This document shows positions 8,706 through 17,616 of a stretch of DNA of 49,958 nt, piece by piece (the first letter of the stretch is position 1; every line of letters begins with the position of its first letter). A program made the translations under genes and the position numbers. This DNA is from Armatimonadaceae bacterium. GTDB lineage: Bacteria; Armatimonadota; Armatimonadia; Armatimonadales; Armatimonadaceae. The notes under the pieces were generated by a model. It did not search any database and had not been told where the DNA came from. It worked only from the letters and a program-made list of their open reading frames with translations. The stretch spans positions 1-49,958 of the forward strand of contig JAUJNC010000011.1 of the NCBI GenBank assembly GCA_030446525.1, written 5' to 3'.

Positions 8706-10012
8706 GCTTTTTCCGGTCCTCGGGCAATGCCCCCAAATGCCAGAAATCCACCCGCGCCAACACGCGCCGCAGCCGGCCACTGGTCGCTCTTTATTGACGA
8801 TCCCAGAACCCCGTCGCCACCGCCTCCTGGGTCGCCGCCACATACGACACGATGGCGCCCGCCAGAAGCGACAATTCCGGAAGGCGCTGGCGGCTTTCCT
8901 CCTGGGCAAAGACGAACTGCCGAGCAGCACCGAGCATCTGCTTGGCCGAAATATGCAACTGCTCCACCGGCCAGCATCGCGATACAAGCCCTGGTAGTCG
9001 CGACCGCAAAGAGTCAGGTTGGTCAGCAGCAAGAGCGGCTCTTTATAGCGCGGGTCAGAATCACCACACAGGTAAAGGAGGGCGCGCCGGGCTTGGGCAT
9101 CGCTGGCGACCAGATGCTCCCAGAACTCCGCACGCAGGGATGCACGAACCCTTCGCACCAGGTCTGCACCGGTCCGCTGTGGTGGCCGGTGTCCTTTGCC
9201 CTTCCGATGCCGTGCCAGCGGGCGGACAATGTCCCCGTAGAGGGGGCGCCGGCCACGGCCCTTGTACTCTGGCAGACACGCCCGACGGCGGTCAAGTTCT
9301 TGGGGCCGCGCGCGACGAAGCGCGCCAAGCCCGCCTTTTGCACCTGCGCCAGCCCGAAGCCACGGTCAGGACCAGAACTTCGTTCTCTGCCAGATGTACG
9401 TTCGCCTGCTTAAACAGGCGCAGGCAATGGTATATCGGCTTCGCTCTGATCTTGGGCAAACCGGTGCGCACAAGCGCAGGGGACCGCAAGACGCTGGCCC
9501 TCTACCGAACCGACGCGTACCAGTACCCCCAGTACAATCGCCAGCAGAGCCTTGCCCGCTACCGAGGAGTAATGCTTCGTGAGGCAGCCCATCAGCCGCG
9601 GACGGAAGAAGCCGACCAGGTCGCCGGCTACGGGGCGATAGCCGCCATAGGCATGCGACTGCCAGCGCCCTTCCTTCTCGACTGCCTGTTGCCAGGCCCG
9701 AAGCAGTTGCGGGCATCGCCAGCGCCCGTAGGCCAGATGGCCCAAGCCTGCCGCACCGCGTCCGAGCCGCCGCTCTTCCAGAGACCGGGGATCACTGCCC
9801 CGGCTACTAAGCAAGCGACCGGAAAGGAGCATCCACAGCAGGTGGAAGAGGTTCAGATTGGTTCCACCGGGACGCTGGCAACGACGTGACATAACAAGGC
9901 ATTGACACGGTAAACTAAGGATGGCATCGGGCAGGTACCTGGAAGGTTGCTCTGGCGGCACCAACTGTACCAGGTATTCGGCCTGATGTCTGCCTCATTT
10001 ACCGGAAACTAG
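8706..10012 (-). mobile_element. Insertion sequence, about 1.3 kb, IS4-like
   Basis: The element is bounded by imperfect inverted ends that share the core TTTCCGGT (about 8709-8717 and, inverted, 10001-10010). It contains one transposase gene on the minus strand that fills it. No target-site duplication is visible. The flanking genes differ: a GH43 gene on the left and a rhamnogalacturonan-acetylesterase start on the right, so the element marks a rearrangement and not a simple insertion. End positions are good to a few bases only. Confidence 0.6.
8720..9964 (-). pseudogene. IS4-like DDE transposase, frameshifted
   Basis: Consecutive pieces in different frames give one transposase of about 400 residues: LAYGRWRCPQLLRAWQQAV, SHAYGGYRPVAGDLVGFFRP, KPIYHCLRLFKQANVHLAEN followed by EVLVL, GLARFVARGPKNLTAV, DPRYKEPLLLLTNLTLCGR, then WPVEQLHISAKQMLGAARQF. 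The last segment fits the IS4-family Y-(2)-R-(3)-E-(6)-K pattern, with E and K in place and the Y-R part spread across a frameshift. At least four frame changes (near 9470, 9330, 9140 and 8990) mean it cannot be active as written. It is the only recognisable gene in the element. Confidence 0.7.
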
Positions 10013-13000
10013 AGTAGTTGCCTTCCGGCACTTTCACCGAAAAGAAGAACGGCGGATCTGGAGGTCGTGACAAACCCACCGGTGACGGATCCGCGCCGCC
10101 ACGCTCCACGCCGATCGGCAGGGAGCCAAAGTCGAAGCCATAGCCTTGCTCCGACGAGTACATGGTCTCCGGAGAGACTTGTGTGTATCCGTCGCGCGCC
10201 TTGCCGGGCCCAAAATCGAATCTGAACTCCGTCCGGGCCGGTGACGGTGGAGGCGACTGGTTATCAGGCTGCTGGCCTGCACAAGGTAACAAGTTTTGCA
10301 GGTTTTGCACGTTCATAGTCGTTGTCAGGGGGCCGACGCCTTGCCCGCCCTGGATTTCCAGGGGTGCGCTGCGGAATTCGGCGGGGAGGCGCTCGCCGAC
10401 GAGTCCAACCCTCGCGATGGTTTCGAGACCGTTTTGAGAGGCGCCGTTGGTGCCGGCCAGACCTTCCTCACGCGGTTTTAACGCCTCCGGGCCTTCCACG
10501 GTGCGAATCTGTCCGCCCCGCCCCCCGGCCGCCATGCGCAGCAGCGCATCGACGCTGGCCTTCAGGAATGCCTCGTTCCCGGTCTTGTAGTAGACGTAGG
10601 AGGCGAGCCGGCCATCGCGCACAAATCGCGCGTCGCCGCCTTCGCTGCCCGTCGTCATGTCGCGCGCGATCACGTCCGCGCCCGCGCTGTAAAGGCGGCA
10701 GTATTGCAGCCAGAGTTTTTGCCAGCGCGGGTCGTCGAGCATCAGGTTTAACTCGAACACGACCTCCGCGCCGCCCATAATCGTGGCCAGATTATAGGTG
10801 CCGGCTTCGTTGTTCAACTGGTACAGCGTACCGGTAGCCGGATCGTAGCCGAAGACCAGATTCTTGCCGCTGCGCAGACCGAGCGGCATCGCATGGAGGC
10901 TCTCGACACCGGCGAGAATCTTATCGCGCCATCTCGTGTCTCCGGTGCGTTCCCACTCCGTCATCCAGTTGCTGACGAACGCGAACCAATCGGGGCCGAG
11001 CCGCACGCGGGTCGGCGCGATTTTCTTTTCTGCCTCGGTGATCGGCTGCGCCAGGCGCATCGGGTCGTATTCTATCGTCTTAAAGTCGGCATGGAGCATT
11101 TCGCGCATCACGTCGCCCACGCGCTCGTCGGTGGTGAGGTAGTAATAAAAGCGTCGGTAGCCCGCCTGGCTGATGCGCGCTTCCTTTGCCCCATCGCCCC
11201 AGTGGCGGACATTATGTCGTGAACCCAGACCCGCGAATTTCCCGAGGTGGTAGCAGTCCACTTCGCCGGTATGGCGTGTCATTGCTTCGGCCATGCGAAA
11301 TACATCGGCCCGACCGGTGCGCAGAAAGCTATACCAGAGCCACATGTCGGGGCCGAGTTCGGAGTTCGCCCATGCCATTCCGCCCAGATCATAGCGCCAG
11401 GTGTGACGCTCGTCGTCGTACGAGTGCATCACGTCGCCGAAATCCCAGAAGCCATACCAGTTGTGCTGATCGACCTGCTTCAGATAAAAATCGAGCGTCC
11501 TCGCCAGCCGGTTCTCGATGGCTTCCTTTACCGGCGTCGAACGATCCTCCAGACCCCAGTGATCGAACGCCTGCGCCGTATGTAAGTACCTGGGTGTGCA
11601 GACGAGCAGCGGCGGCTGCGCACCGAGGAGCGCCATCTTTGCCGTGTCTTCCTTCGTTGGTACCGCGCTCGCAGCGAACAGCGTCAACTCGCTGGTGCGC
11701 GCGACGCCGTGCGCCGTACTGAAGCCGGGCTGCACGTCTTCGTAAACGGCGTCGAGACCGTGCGGCCGGGTGTCGTAGTGCCGCATGTCCATGGCAGGCG
11801 CGTCGGGCGACCACAGCCAGACGGTAAGACGCGCGTTGCTCGTGCTCGCGTGAGGCACTTCGAGGGCGGCGGGGTACGACTGCCAGAAATTCTTCAGGCT
11901 CACGCCGAGGCCGCCGCTTACGTCGCCGACGAAGGCGAATCCTGACGCCCGCTTGCCGGCGCCCGCGGGAATCCACGCGCTGGCGGGATTGGTGCGCTTG
12001 ACGATGGTGAAACCATCGGCAGTCGGCTGCGAAAGTTTGAAATCATCCCAGATCGCCCAGTCGGCGAGAAGGCCCTGTCCGCGCGGGGAGACGGCCTCAC
12101 GATTCGGCACGCGTTTGCCGGCGACCTGATCGGGATAAACGTCGGCGCCGCGCTGGGGGTCAGCGACGAAACGCCCACCGCGCCCCATCATCGGCTGAAT
12201 CGGCTCCGACCAGAGACCTTGCCCTTCGCCGGAGAAACGCACATGCCGATTTTGCGCTTGCTCGCGCATCGGCACGTCGAACACGACACCGAGGCCGCGC
12301 ACGAAATCTTTGCTCTCGTCGCCGTCGAAGACGAAGGAATGCACCATCCGCACCGATTCCTGACCGGCGTAGAAATAAAGGCGCACGACAAAAGGCAGCC
12401 ATTCACGGCTCGTTTTGCTGCCAAGATGTTTGCCTTCTAGCTTTAACACGGCCCGGATTGGTCCGGACTGCTCGACCGTAACCTTTTCCATCTTGGTGCC
12501 ATAGAACTCGCGCGGCACAACGTGGGCTGGCCCCTGGTCGGGACCATTTTGCAGAATACACACCAGACGGCCGCTGCGCGCGACTTCCCGCCCCTCGATG
12601 GTGATCGAGTCAATGAGATTCGTGCCCCACTTCGGGACGCGCACGCGTACGCCCCCCGTGTCGATCTCCACGGTTGTGTCGCTTCTGCGCACCTGAATCT
12701 CCGCACCCGTACTGGTCGGCGCGGATGCTGAGAGCAGGAGCTGTCCCGTCGTCGCAGGCGTGGCGACGGTGGCGATGCCGCTCCATTTCAGCGAGCCGTC
12801 CGGCCAATACGCGAGCGGCCACGTCTGCACCGGCAAGGTTTTGCCGTCGGCGCTCGTGAGGCTAAAGGTTTGCGACTTTTGAACAAGCCCGCGCAGCCAG
12901 GGCACGCCAAAGCTAACGCCGGTGTTAAGCGCGGGTGGTGTGCCTCCGAGCCAGCCGATGGGAACGGGCTGTTGTGGAGCGGCGTCAAGTGTCGTCATCG

Positions 13001-13055
13001 TTAGTGCGAGTGTGCCGAGAACGGCGCCTGGAAAGCGCAAGGGGCGCTGAGTCAT
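9999..13055 (-). CDS. Exo-rhamnogalacturonan lyase (PL26, PcRGLX/YetA-like) fused to an esterase N-terminus
   Basis: A 1018-residue frame. Residues 1-25 are a signal peptide. Residues about 30-910 match the PcRGLX/YetA-like exo-rhamnogalacturonan lyases (PL26): an N-terminal beta-sandwich beginning PVPIGWLGGTPPALNTGVSF, a second beta domain, and a helical toroid with HNWYGFWDFGDVMHSYDDER and YYYLTTDERVGDVMREM. The enzyme would release unsaturated disaccharides from rhamnogalacturonan-I chain ends. The ordinary C-terminus is replaced: from residue 914 (a Met codon at 10314-10316) the frame continues as the front of a rhamnogalacturonan acetylesterase and ends inside the insertion sequence. The start follows the PL11 stop by only four bases, so translation is probably coupled. 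The lyase part looks complete apart from its last residues. Confidence 0.8.
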   Translation of the reverse strand: MTQRPLRFPGAVLGTLALTMTTLDAAPQQPVPIGWLGGTPPALNTGVSFGVPWLRGLVQKSQTFSLTSADGKTLPVQTWPLAYWPDGSLKWSGIATVATPATTGQLLLSASAPTSTGAEIQVRRSDTTVEIDTGGVRVRVPKWGTNLIDSITIEGREVARSGRLVCILQNGPDQGPAHVVPREFYGTKMEKVTVEQSGPIRAVLKLEGKHLGSKTSREWLPFVVRLYFYAGQESVRMVHSFVFDGDESKDFVRGLGVVFDVPMREQAQNRHVRFSGEGQGLWSEPIQPMMGRGGRFVADPQRGADVYPDQVAGKRVPNREAVSPRGQGLLADWAIWDDFKLSQPTADGFTIVKRTNPASAWIPAGAGKRASGFAFVGDVSGGLGVSLKNFWQSYPAALEVPHASTSNARLTVWLWSPDAPAMDMRHYDTRPHGLDAVYEDVQPGFSTAHGVARTSELTLFAASAVPTKEDTAKMALLGAQPPLLVCTPRYLHTAQAFDHWGLEDRSTPVKEAIENRLARTLDFYLKQVDQHNWYGFWDFGDVMHSYDDERHTWRYDLGGMAWANSELGPDMWLWYSFLRTGRADVFRMAEAMTRHTGEVDCYHLGKFAGLGSRHNVRHWGDGAKEARISQAGYRRFYYYLTTDERVGDVMREMLHADFKTIEYDPMRLAQPITEAEKKIAPTRVRLGPDWFAFVSNWMTEWERTGDTRWRDKILAGVESLHAMPLGLRSGKNLVFGYDPATGTLYQLNNEAGTYNLATIMGGAEVVFELNLMLDDPRWQKLWLQYCRLYSAGADVIARDMTTGSEGGDARFVRDGRLASYVYYKTGNEAFLKASVDALLRMAAGGRGGQIRTVEGPEALKPREEGLAGTNGASQNGLETIARVGLVGERLPAEFRSAPLEIQGGQGVGPLTTTMNVQNLQNLLPCAGQQPDNQSPPPSPARTEFRFDFGPGKARDGYTQVSPETMYSSEQGYGFDFGSLPIGVERGGADPSPVGLSRPPDPPFFFSVKVPEGNYSSFR
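10013..10316 (-). pseudogene. Rhamnogalacturonan acetylesterase, N-terminal domain only
   Basis: Within the 3' end of the lyase frame, the text FRFDFGPGKARDGYTQVSP, SSEQGYGFD and FFFSVKVPEGNY is the N-terminal beta domain that precedes the SGNH esterase domain in many bacterial rhamnogalacturonan acetylesterases. It stops at EGNY, directly at the insertion sequence, so the SGNH catalytic domain is absent. The gene originally lay downstream of the PL26 lyase. An internal ATG at 10316 could be a relic of its own start, although a normal signal peptide is lacking. Confidence 0.65.
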
Positions 13056-13059
13056 AGTT

Positions 13060-15084
13060 TTACCGTGTTGCAGTCACGAGCGTGATGGCGGGACGCGGGG
13101 GCTTCTGCATGTCCGGTCCGATATAGAAGCCGGTGTGCGGCGGCTGGTTGTAGGCGACGTTTTGCCACGCGATGCTCAGGCGGTAGACCGGGTCGTGCAT
13201 GAGCGTATAGAACCGGTGCTGCGTCGGGATGGTCGTCGTTAGGATGCGCAGCTCGTTGTTATCCGCTGTCCGATAAATGACTTCTTCCCGCCAGTCACCC
13301 AGGATGTCGGCGGAAAGAGCGGGATTCGCTTTGGTGCCGTTGTTGGAGACACAGTCGAACGTTTTAGCATCCAACAAGGTGTTCGACTTGCTATTGATGT
13401 AGTCCCACTTGTCGATCCGGGTGCCGTCGAGGGGTTCCCGCAGCAGATCGCCGTCCCACCAGATGCCCATATTCACGGAGGGGGTCCGGTCGGCAATCTT
13501 GTTCCCCTTGGCGTCCCACATCTGGCCGGACAAACCGGCGCCCGCCGCCCAGCTCTCAAGTCCTGGATAGCGCGGATCCACATCCAGGGCCAATCCACGC
13601 CCCGGACCTTCCCCATCGTTACCGGCTTTCACCGAAGCTTTCTTCCATAAGATCTCTCCGGTTCTGGCATCGAAGAGATGGGCTCCGGCATCCCCGACTG
13701 GTTCCTGAATACTGAACACTTCCAGGCCGGGCCTTTGCGTGTCGATGTCAGTGACATGGAGAGCATCCCCGTGGCCTATCCGGGTGTTGTACAGAGGTTT
13801 GCCGTCATCGTCAATGCAGATTTTGCCGTACACGATCTCATCTTTGCCGTCCTGATCCACGTCGGCGACGCTCAGATTATGATTGCCCTGTCCCACATAT
13901 TCCGGATGGTTGGGCATGGTATCGAACACCCAGCGCTGCGTGAGTTTGCCGTCCCGCCAATCCCAGGCCGCCAGCACGGTCCTTCCCGTCCCGCGCTGTC
14001 TTCCTGAATAGTAACCGCGGCACATGACGACGCTGGGCCGCACTCCGTCCAGGTAGGCCACGCACGCCAGAAAGCGGTCGCCCCGGTTGCCGGTGCCGTC
14101 GCCCCATATCGGGGCCATTTCCTCGGATGTCGGATTGCGCTTCGTCGGATGGCGCGGCGGGACGTAGTTCGTCGTTGCCAACGCCTTGCCGGTCCTGCCC
14201 TCGAACACGGTGAGGAACTCCGGCCCGGCCAGGATTCTCCCATCCGCATTGACGTAATTTGCATTATGGTCGCCAATGACCGTGCCGGTTCCATCGGCCG
14301 TCCCGTCCGCCGTCTTACAGACCATCTCCGCTTTGCCGTCGCCATCCAGGTCATAGACCATGAACTGCGTGTAGTGCGCGCCCTCGCGGATGTTCCTGCC
14401 TAAATTGATCGTCCACAGCCGAGTGCCATCCAGCTTGTAGGCTTGAAGTATCGGAGGATCCGTTTGGCCGGCCTGCGAGTTGTCACGGCCTCTGCCCGCC
14501 ATGTGGATGACGATGTCGTATTCGCCATCGCCATCGAGGTCCGCAACGGAGGCATCGTTGGGGGTGTAGCCTGTGGGAGTCTGAAGCGGCACGGAAAGAT
14601 AAGGCTTAGCCGGCGCGTTGGCCGCAAGGGTAAAGGAAGCGCTTGCCGCCTGCTCCCGGCCACTTAGCACCGGACGCACGAAATAAGCCGTCGCTTGAGC
14701 AAGGCTCGCGTTGCTGTCGACAAAGTTCGTCGGGCCGGTAAGCGGCTGCTGGTTGAGCTTGACCGCGGCCCCGCCACCGGTGGAGCGATACACGTTGAAG
14801 GTGATGTCGTCCGGGTCGGTCCCCAGGACACGCCATCCGACCCACACCTTGCCGCCGCCCTGATGGATCGCGACCACGCCGCGGCCCAATTTTTCCATCT
14901 GCCGTTTCGCGTTTGCCGCAGGCACAGTCTGCCGCTGGACGGGCGGTCCATTCTGAGTCCTCGCGCCCACGGCGAAAACCGCGCACGAAGTCAGCGTGAG
15001 AAGTGCGGCAGCACTCCTTGCACCGGGACGAAATAGGTTAACGCTCATTAGGGTCCTTCCGTTTATCCTTCGAATCGATTTCAT
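13060..15084 (-). CDS. Rhamnogalacturonan endolyase, PL11 family (YesW-like)
   Basis: A 674-residue exported lyase that cuts the rhamnose-galacturonate backbone of rhamnogalacturonan-I internally by beta-elimination. A signal peptide covers about residues 15-43. The mature protein opens RQMEKLGRGVVAIHQGGGKV followed by WVGWRVLG, diagnostic for PL11. The eight-bladed propeller has calcium loops DLDGDGEYD, DLDGDGKAE and DVDQDGKDE. Other family landmarks are GDHNANYVNADGRIL, MPNHPEYVGQGNHNLSVADV, ADILGDWREEVIYRT and HDPVYRLSIAWQNVAYNQPP. Length is normal. Its start codon overlaps the stop of the fucosidase remnant (ATGA), and the PL26 lyase follows after four bases, so this was an operon. Confidence 0.93.
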   Translation of the reverse strand: MKSIRRINGRTLMSVNLFRPGARSAAALLTLTSCAVFAVGARTQNGPPVQRQTVPAANAKRQMEKLGRGVVAIHQGGGKVWVGWRVLGTDPDDITFNVYRSTGGGAAVKLNQQPLTGPTNFVDSNASLAQATAYFVRPVLSGREQAASASFTLAANAPAKPYLSVPLQTPTGYTPNDASVADLDGDGEYDIVIHMAGRGRDNSQAGQTDPPILQAYKLDGTRLWTINLGRNIREGAHYTQFMVYDLDGDGKAEMVCKTADGTADGTGTVIGDHNANYVNADGRILAGPEFLTVFEGRTGKALATTNYVPPRHPTKRNPTSEEMAPIWGDGTGNRGDRFLACVAYLDGVRPSVVMCRGYYSGRQRGTGRTVLAAWDWRDGKLTQRWVFDTMPNHPEYVGQGNHNLSVADVDQDGKDEIVYGKICIDDDGKPLYNTRIGHGDALHVTDIDTQRPGLEVFSIQEPVGDAGAHLFDARTGEILWKKASVKAGNDGEGPGRGLALDVDPRYPGLESWAAGAGLSGQMWDAKGNKIADRTPSVNMGIWWDGDLLREPLDGTRIDKWDYINSKSNTLLDAKTFDCVSNNGTKANPALSADILGDWREEVIYRTADNNELRILTTTIPTQHRFYTLMHDPVYRLSIAWQNVAYNQPPHTGFYIGPDMQKPPRPAITLVTATR

Positions 15085-15416
15085 GCGGTGATTCCTGGCC
15101 CCGTGAAGGCGTATGCATAGTCAACGGGCTTCTGCGCCGGCAGCGTGATGGTCAGGCCGCCGGCATCGCGGGTGTACTTGAGCGGCCCCGGCGCGCCCAG
15201 CAGCTCGACACGGCTCACCTGTCCCGGCGCCTGCGGCGAGCCCGCCGCCAGTGACGTGATCGTCAGCGTGCGGTTGTAACTGGTGGCGTCGGCGACGATC
15301 GAAACGGCGCTGTCGGCGCCTGTCACCGACAGCGCGCCGTCCCCGGCCGTGGTGGTTCCCCCTGCGCGATGATCTTCAGCCAAGCCTCGAACGTCATCCC
15401 CTTTTTCTGGTCCCAT
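15081..15416 (-). pseudogene. Fucosidase remnants: GH95-like piece joined to a GH29 C-terminus
   Basis: One short frame holds two unrelated-looking pieces. The first, ALSVTGADSAVSIVADATSYN, resembles the end of the N-terminal region of GH95 alpha-L-fucosidases. The second, VELLGAPGPLKYTRDAGGLT and ITLPAQKPVDYAYAF, is the standard C-terminal strand pattern of GH29 alpha-L-fucosidases. No catalytic domain of either family is present. The stop overlaps the PL11 start. It is best read as the tail of a fucosidase gene that once preceded the lyases, with an in-frame deletion or misjoin. Confidence 0.5.
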
Positions 15417-15720
15417 CCTTCGTTCGCCGGAGCCCTACCTTTCATCACCAGGACATTCCCCGCTTCGGCCGCCACCGAAGCGCCGTGGCCCTCCATCTCG
15501 GGAGGATAGGACAGCCTCGTCAGCCAGGCGTCGGCCGGCGCTAGCTCCGCATCGCCCGCGACCGGCGTGCCCGCGCCGATGAACCCCTCCGCCTGTCGGG
15601 CGCTTCCGGGGAACGGTTGTGAGCATGCACCCGAGGGCGAACGTGCCCGCGCGGAGCCACAGGTGGCACAGCGCCCTGCCCACGTTGCCGCAGCCGACCG
15701 CGTTCAGGACCACCTTCCCT
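15417..15720 (-). other. Gene-fragment mosaic, including a Rossmann/DUF2520-like start
   Basis: No complete gene is present. On the minus strand one frame reads KVVLNAVGCGNVGRALCHLW, a G-x-G-x-x-G nucleotide-binding start like that of the Rossmann-like DUF2520 proteins. After a frame change it continues RQAEGFIGAGTPVAGDAELA and PADAWL, again matching that family. The next stretch, EAGNVLVMKGRAPANEGWDQ and KKGMTFEAWLKII, is coding-like but not recognised. It then changes frame into the fucosidase remnant. The fragments appear spliced together and are not likely to make one protein. Confidence 0.4.
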
Positions 15721-15749
15721 CCCCTTCTCCCCAGCAGGCGCGTGTCTTT

Positions 15750-15778
15750 CTCGACCGGCGCGCTGCTTATAGTATACT
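15750..15778 (+). promoter_or_regulatory. Probable promoter of the PEP-CTERM metalloprotease
   Basis: TATACT (15773-15778) is a good -10. CTCGAC (15750-15755), 17 bases upstream, is a weak -35. The gene begins about 90 bases downstream. Confidence 0.4.
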
Positions 15779-15867
15779 GTCTCCGTGACCCGACCTAGGG
15801 GAGGTGACGCCCCCGGCCGGGAGTTCACCGATCGAGCAGACTACACGAGCGAGGTTAGAGAGGAGAG

Positions 15868-16896
15868 TTGATGATGCGCTGGAAATTGTTCGGTCTGGCG
15901 GTACTCGCCGGGCTAACCGCTTCGGCACATGGTCCGGAGGCACGGGCCGGGGGGATCTTTGGGAACACGGGCCTGGCGGGCGGCTTCCGCTGGGACGCCA
16001 CGCCGCGCTCGTTCACCGTCGGCGACACGCTGCTGGAGCGTTCACTCGACGGCGGCCTGCGTTACTCGCTCTCGGGCGGGTCGTTCCAATCCTTCCGTGA
16101 CAGCTTCTCCTGGGTCGGCGGGGCGCCCGCCTTGGCCGACTTCCAGGGGGCCGTCGAGGACGCCTTCAACGCCTGGACGGTCGTCGACCCGGTCAGCGGG
16201 CTGGGCTCGGACCTGTCGTTCGTCGCCGACCTGGGCACGGCAGTGAACACCGCCGTCATCAGCGGCGTGCGCTTCGGAGCCGAGATCGACATTTTCGCCT
16301 TCAACTTCGGCAACTCGGGCACGACGGGAGACGCTTTCTTCAACGCGCATTCCGACAGCGTGACGCTGACCTCCGGCACCACGAACTACCCCGGCGGCGG
16401 GCCGATCACCGGGGCCGACATCCGCATCAACAACAACCCGAGGGCCACCTACACGCTGGGCCTCTTCCGCCTGTTGCTGACGCACGAGATCGGCCACGCG
16501 CTCGGGCTGGCCGACGTGGACACCAACTCCGGGCCCGGCGGCACGTTCATCGACGACAACTACGACGGCTCCACCAGCGCCACGGCCCTGGCGACGCTGA
16601 CCAACTCGTGGGCGCACCTGGTCGACCCGTTCGACCCGGCGGCCTCGATGGGCCTGTCGCTGTTCCGGGTCGCCAACGGCGACCCGGGCTTCAGGACGCC
16701 CGGCGTGAACATCCTGATGGAGGGCCAGGGGCTGGGCGGCCAGTTCGGCAACCTCAGGCCGCTGGCCAATGACGACTACGGCACGCGACAGTTCCTTTAC
16801 CCAAGCGTCATCCCTGAGCCGTCGTCGCTTGCCCTGGCGGGCTTGGGCGGGCTCGGCCTGGCGCTCTGGCGACGCGGGCGCCCCCGCGCGGCCTGA
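15868..16896 (+). CDS. PEP-CTERM-anchored zinc metalloprotease (metzincin-like)
   Basis: A 342-residue secreted protein. Residues 1-27 are a signal peptide ending EARA. Near residue 208 the zinc motif HEIGHALGLAD reads HExxHxxGxxD, a metzincin pattern with Asp in place of the third His, as in snapalysin-type peptidases. The matrixin-like context (HAHSDSVTLT-type and GGPITGADIRINNN strands before the motif) agrees. The end, IPEPSSLALAGLGGLGLALW followed by RRGRPRAA, is a textbook PEP-CTERM sorting signal: VPEP-like motif, hydrophobic span, basic tail. The protein should therefore be cut and attached at the envelope by an exosortase-type enzyme, which is not in this window. AGGAG precedes the ATG. 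It is a single gene, divergent from the lyase operon. The 299 bases after it (16897-17195) hold nothing recognisable. Confidence 0.8.
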   Translation: MMMRWKLFGLAVLAGLTASAHGPEARAGGIFGNTGLAGGFRWDATPRSFTVGDTLLERSLDGGLRYSLSGGSFQSFRDSFSWVGGAPALADFQGAVEDAFNAWTVVDPVSGLGSDLSFVADLGTAVNTAVISGVRFGAEIDIFAFNFGNSGTTGDAFFNAHSDSVTLTSGTTNYPGGGPITGADIRINNNPRATYTLGLFRLLLTHEIGHALGLADVDTNSGPGGTFIDDNYDGSTSATALATLTNSWAHLVDPFDPAASMGLSLFRVANGDPGFRTPGVNILMEGQGLGGQFGNLRPLANDDYGTRQFLYPSVIPEPSSLALAGLGGLGLALWRRGRPRAA

Positions 16897-17195
16897 TCCG
16901 GTCCCGGCAGGTCGCGGGGTCCGCGCCGGGTGACACCGGTGGCTCGCCCACCAACGTCCCGGGAAGCTCCTAAGGTGCGGCACCTGCTGGGCCGCAGTCA
17001 TCGGAGTGGACCGACAATAAGGAGCGTTGCGGCAAGGCCCGCATCCCGGAGCGGGCCAGGAGATGCTCTGCACGGGCGGGCAGGGGCTGCGGGTCAAGGA
17101 CCTGCTCTGCTCGTTGCCAGAAGACGGTTGGCAGACTTTGAGTCGTGGTCGTCCTTCACCCCTGGCAAGCCACTCGTGGCAGGCAAACTGGCAGT

Positions 17196-17597
17196 TTATC
17201 TGACGGTGCCCTGGCCAGGACTGCTTTCTGAATGGGTGTGCGAACAAAGCTCAATCAGGTTGCCGTCCGGGTCGCGCACCAGGGCGGACAGCGAGCCGTC
17301 GTGGTTGCGCACGAACGTGTCCTGCTGGACCGGCGCGCCCGCTTCCCGGCACGCCGCCACGGCGGCGCGGATGTCCGCCACCTCGAGAGCGGGGTGGCCC
17401 TCATGGCGGGCCGGAACGTTGGGGGTCTCGATCAGGTGCAGCTCCAGCCCGCCCACGTCGTACCAGATGCCGCGCGACTTGAAGCCGGGGCGCTGCTTGC
17501 GCGCGAGGCCGAGCACGCCCTCGTAAAAGGCCGCCGCACTGTCTATATCGCGCGTCAGCAGCGTGAAGTGGTGAAAGCCGAGGACTCGGACGGGCAC
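17196..17597 (-). CDS. VOC (glyoxalase/dioxygenase fold) protein
   Basis: A 133-residue cytoplasmic protein with the two beta-alpha-beta-beta-beta modules of the vicinal oxygen chelate superfamily. The first begins VRVLGFHHFTLLTRDIDSAA with FYEGVLGL; the second has VADIRAAVAACREAGA and ends RDPDGNLIELCSH. Candidate metal ligands are the His in GFHHFTL, the His in ELHLIE and the Glu in NLIEL. Length is normal for a single-domain member. The substrate cannot be assigned. It is the last gene of a minus-strand run that starts at rplY, 19 bases after the zinc-ribbon gene. AGGAG precedes the ATG. Confidence 0.85.
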   Translation of the reverse strand: MPVRVLGFHHFTLLTRDIDSAAAFYEGVLGLARKQRPGFKSRGIWYDVGGLELHLIETPNVPARHEGHPALEVADIRAAVAACREAGAPVQQDTFVRNHDGSLSALVRDPDGNLIELCSHTHSESSPGQGTVR

Positions 17598-17616
17598 GGC
17601 GTTGCTCCTTCTTCTC

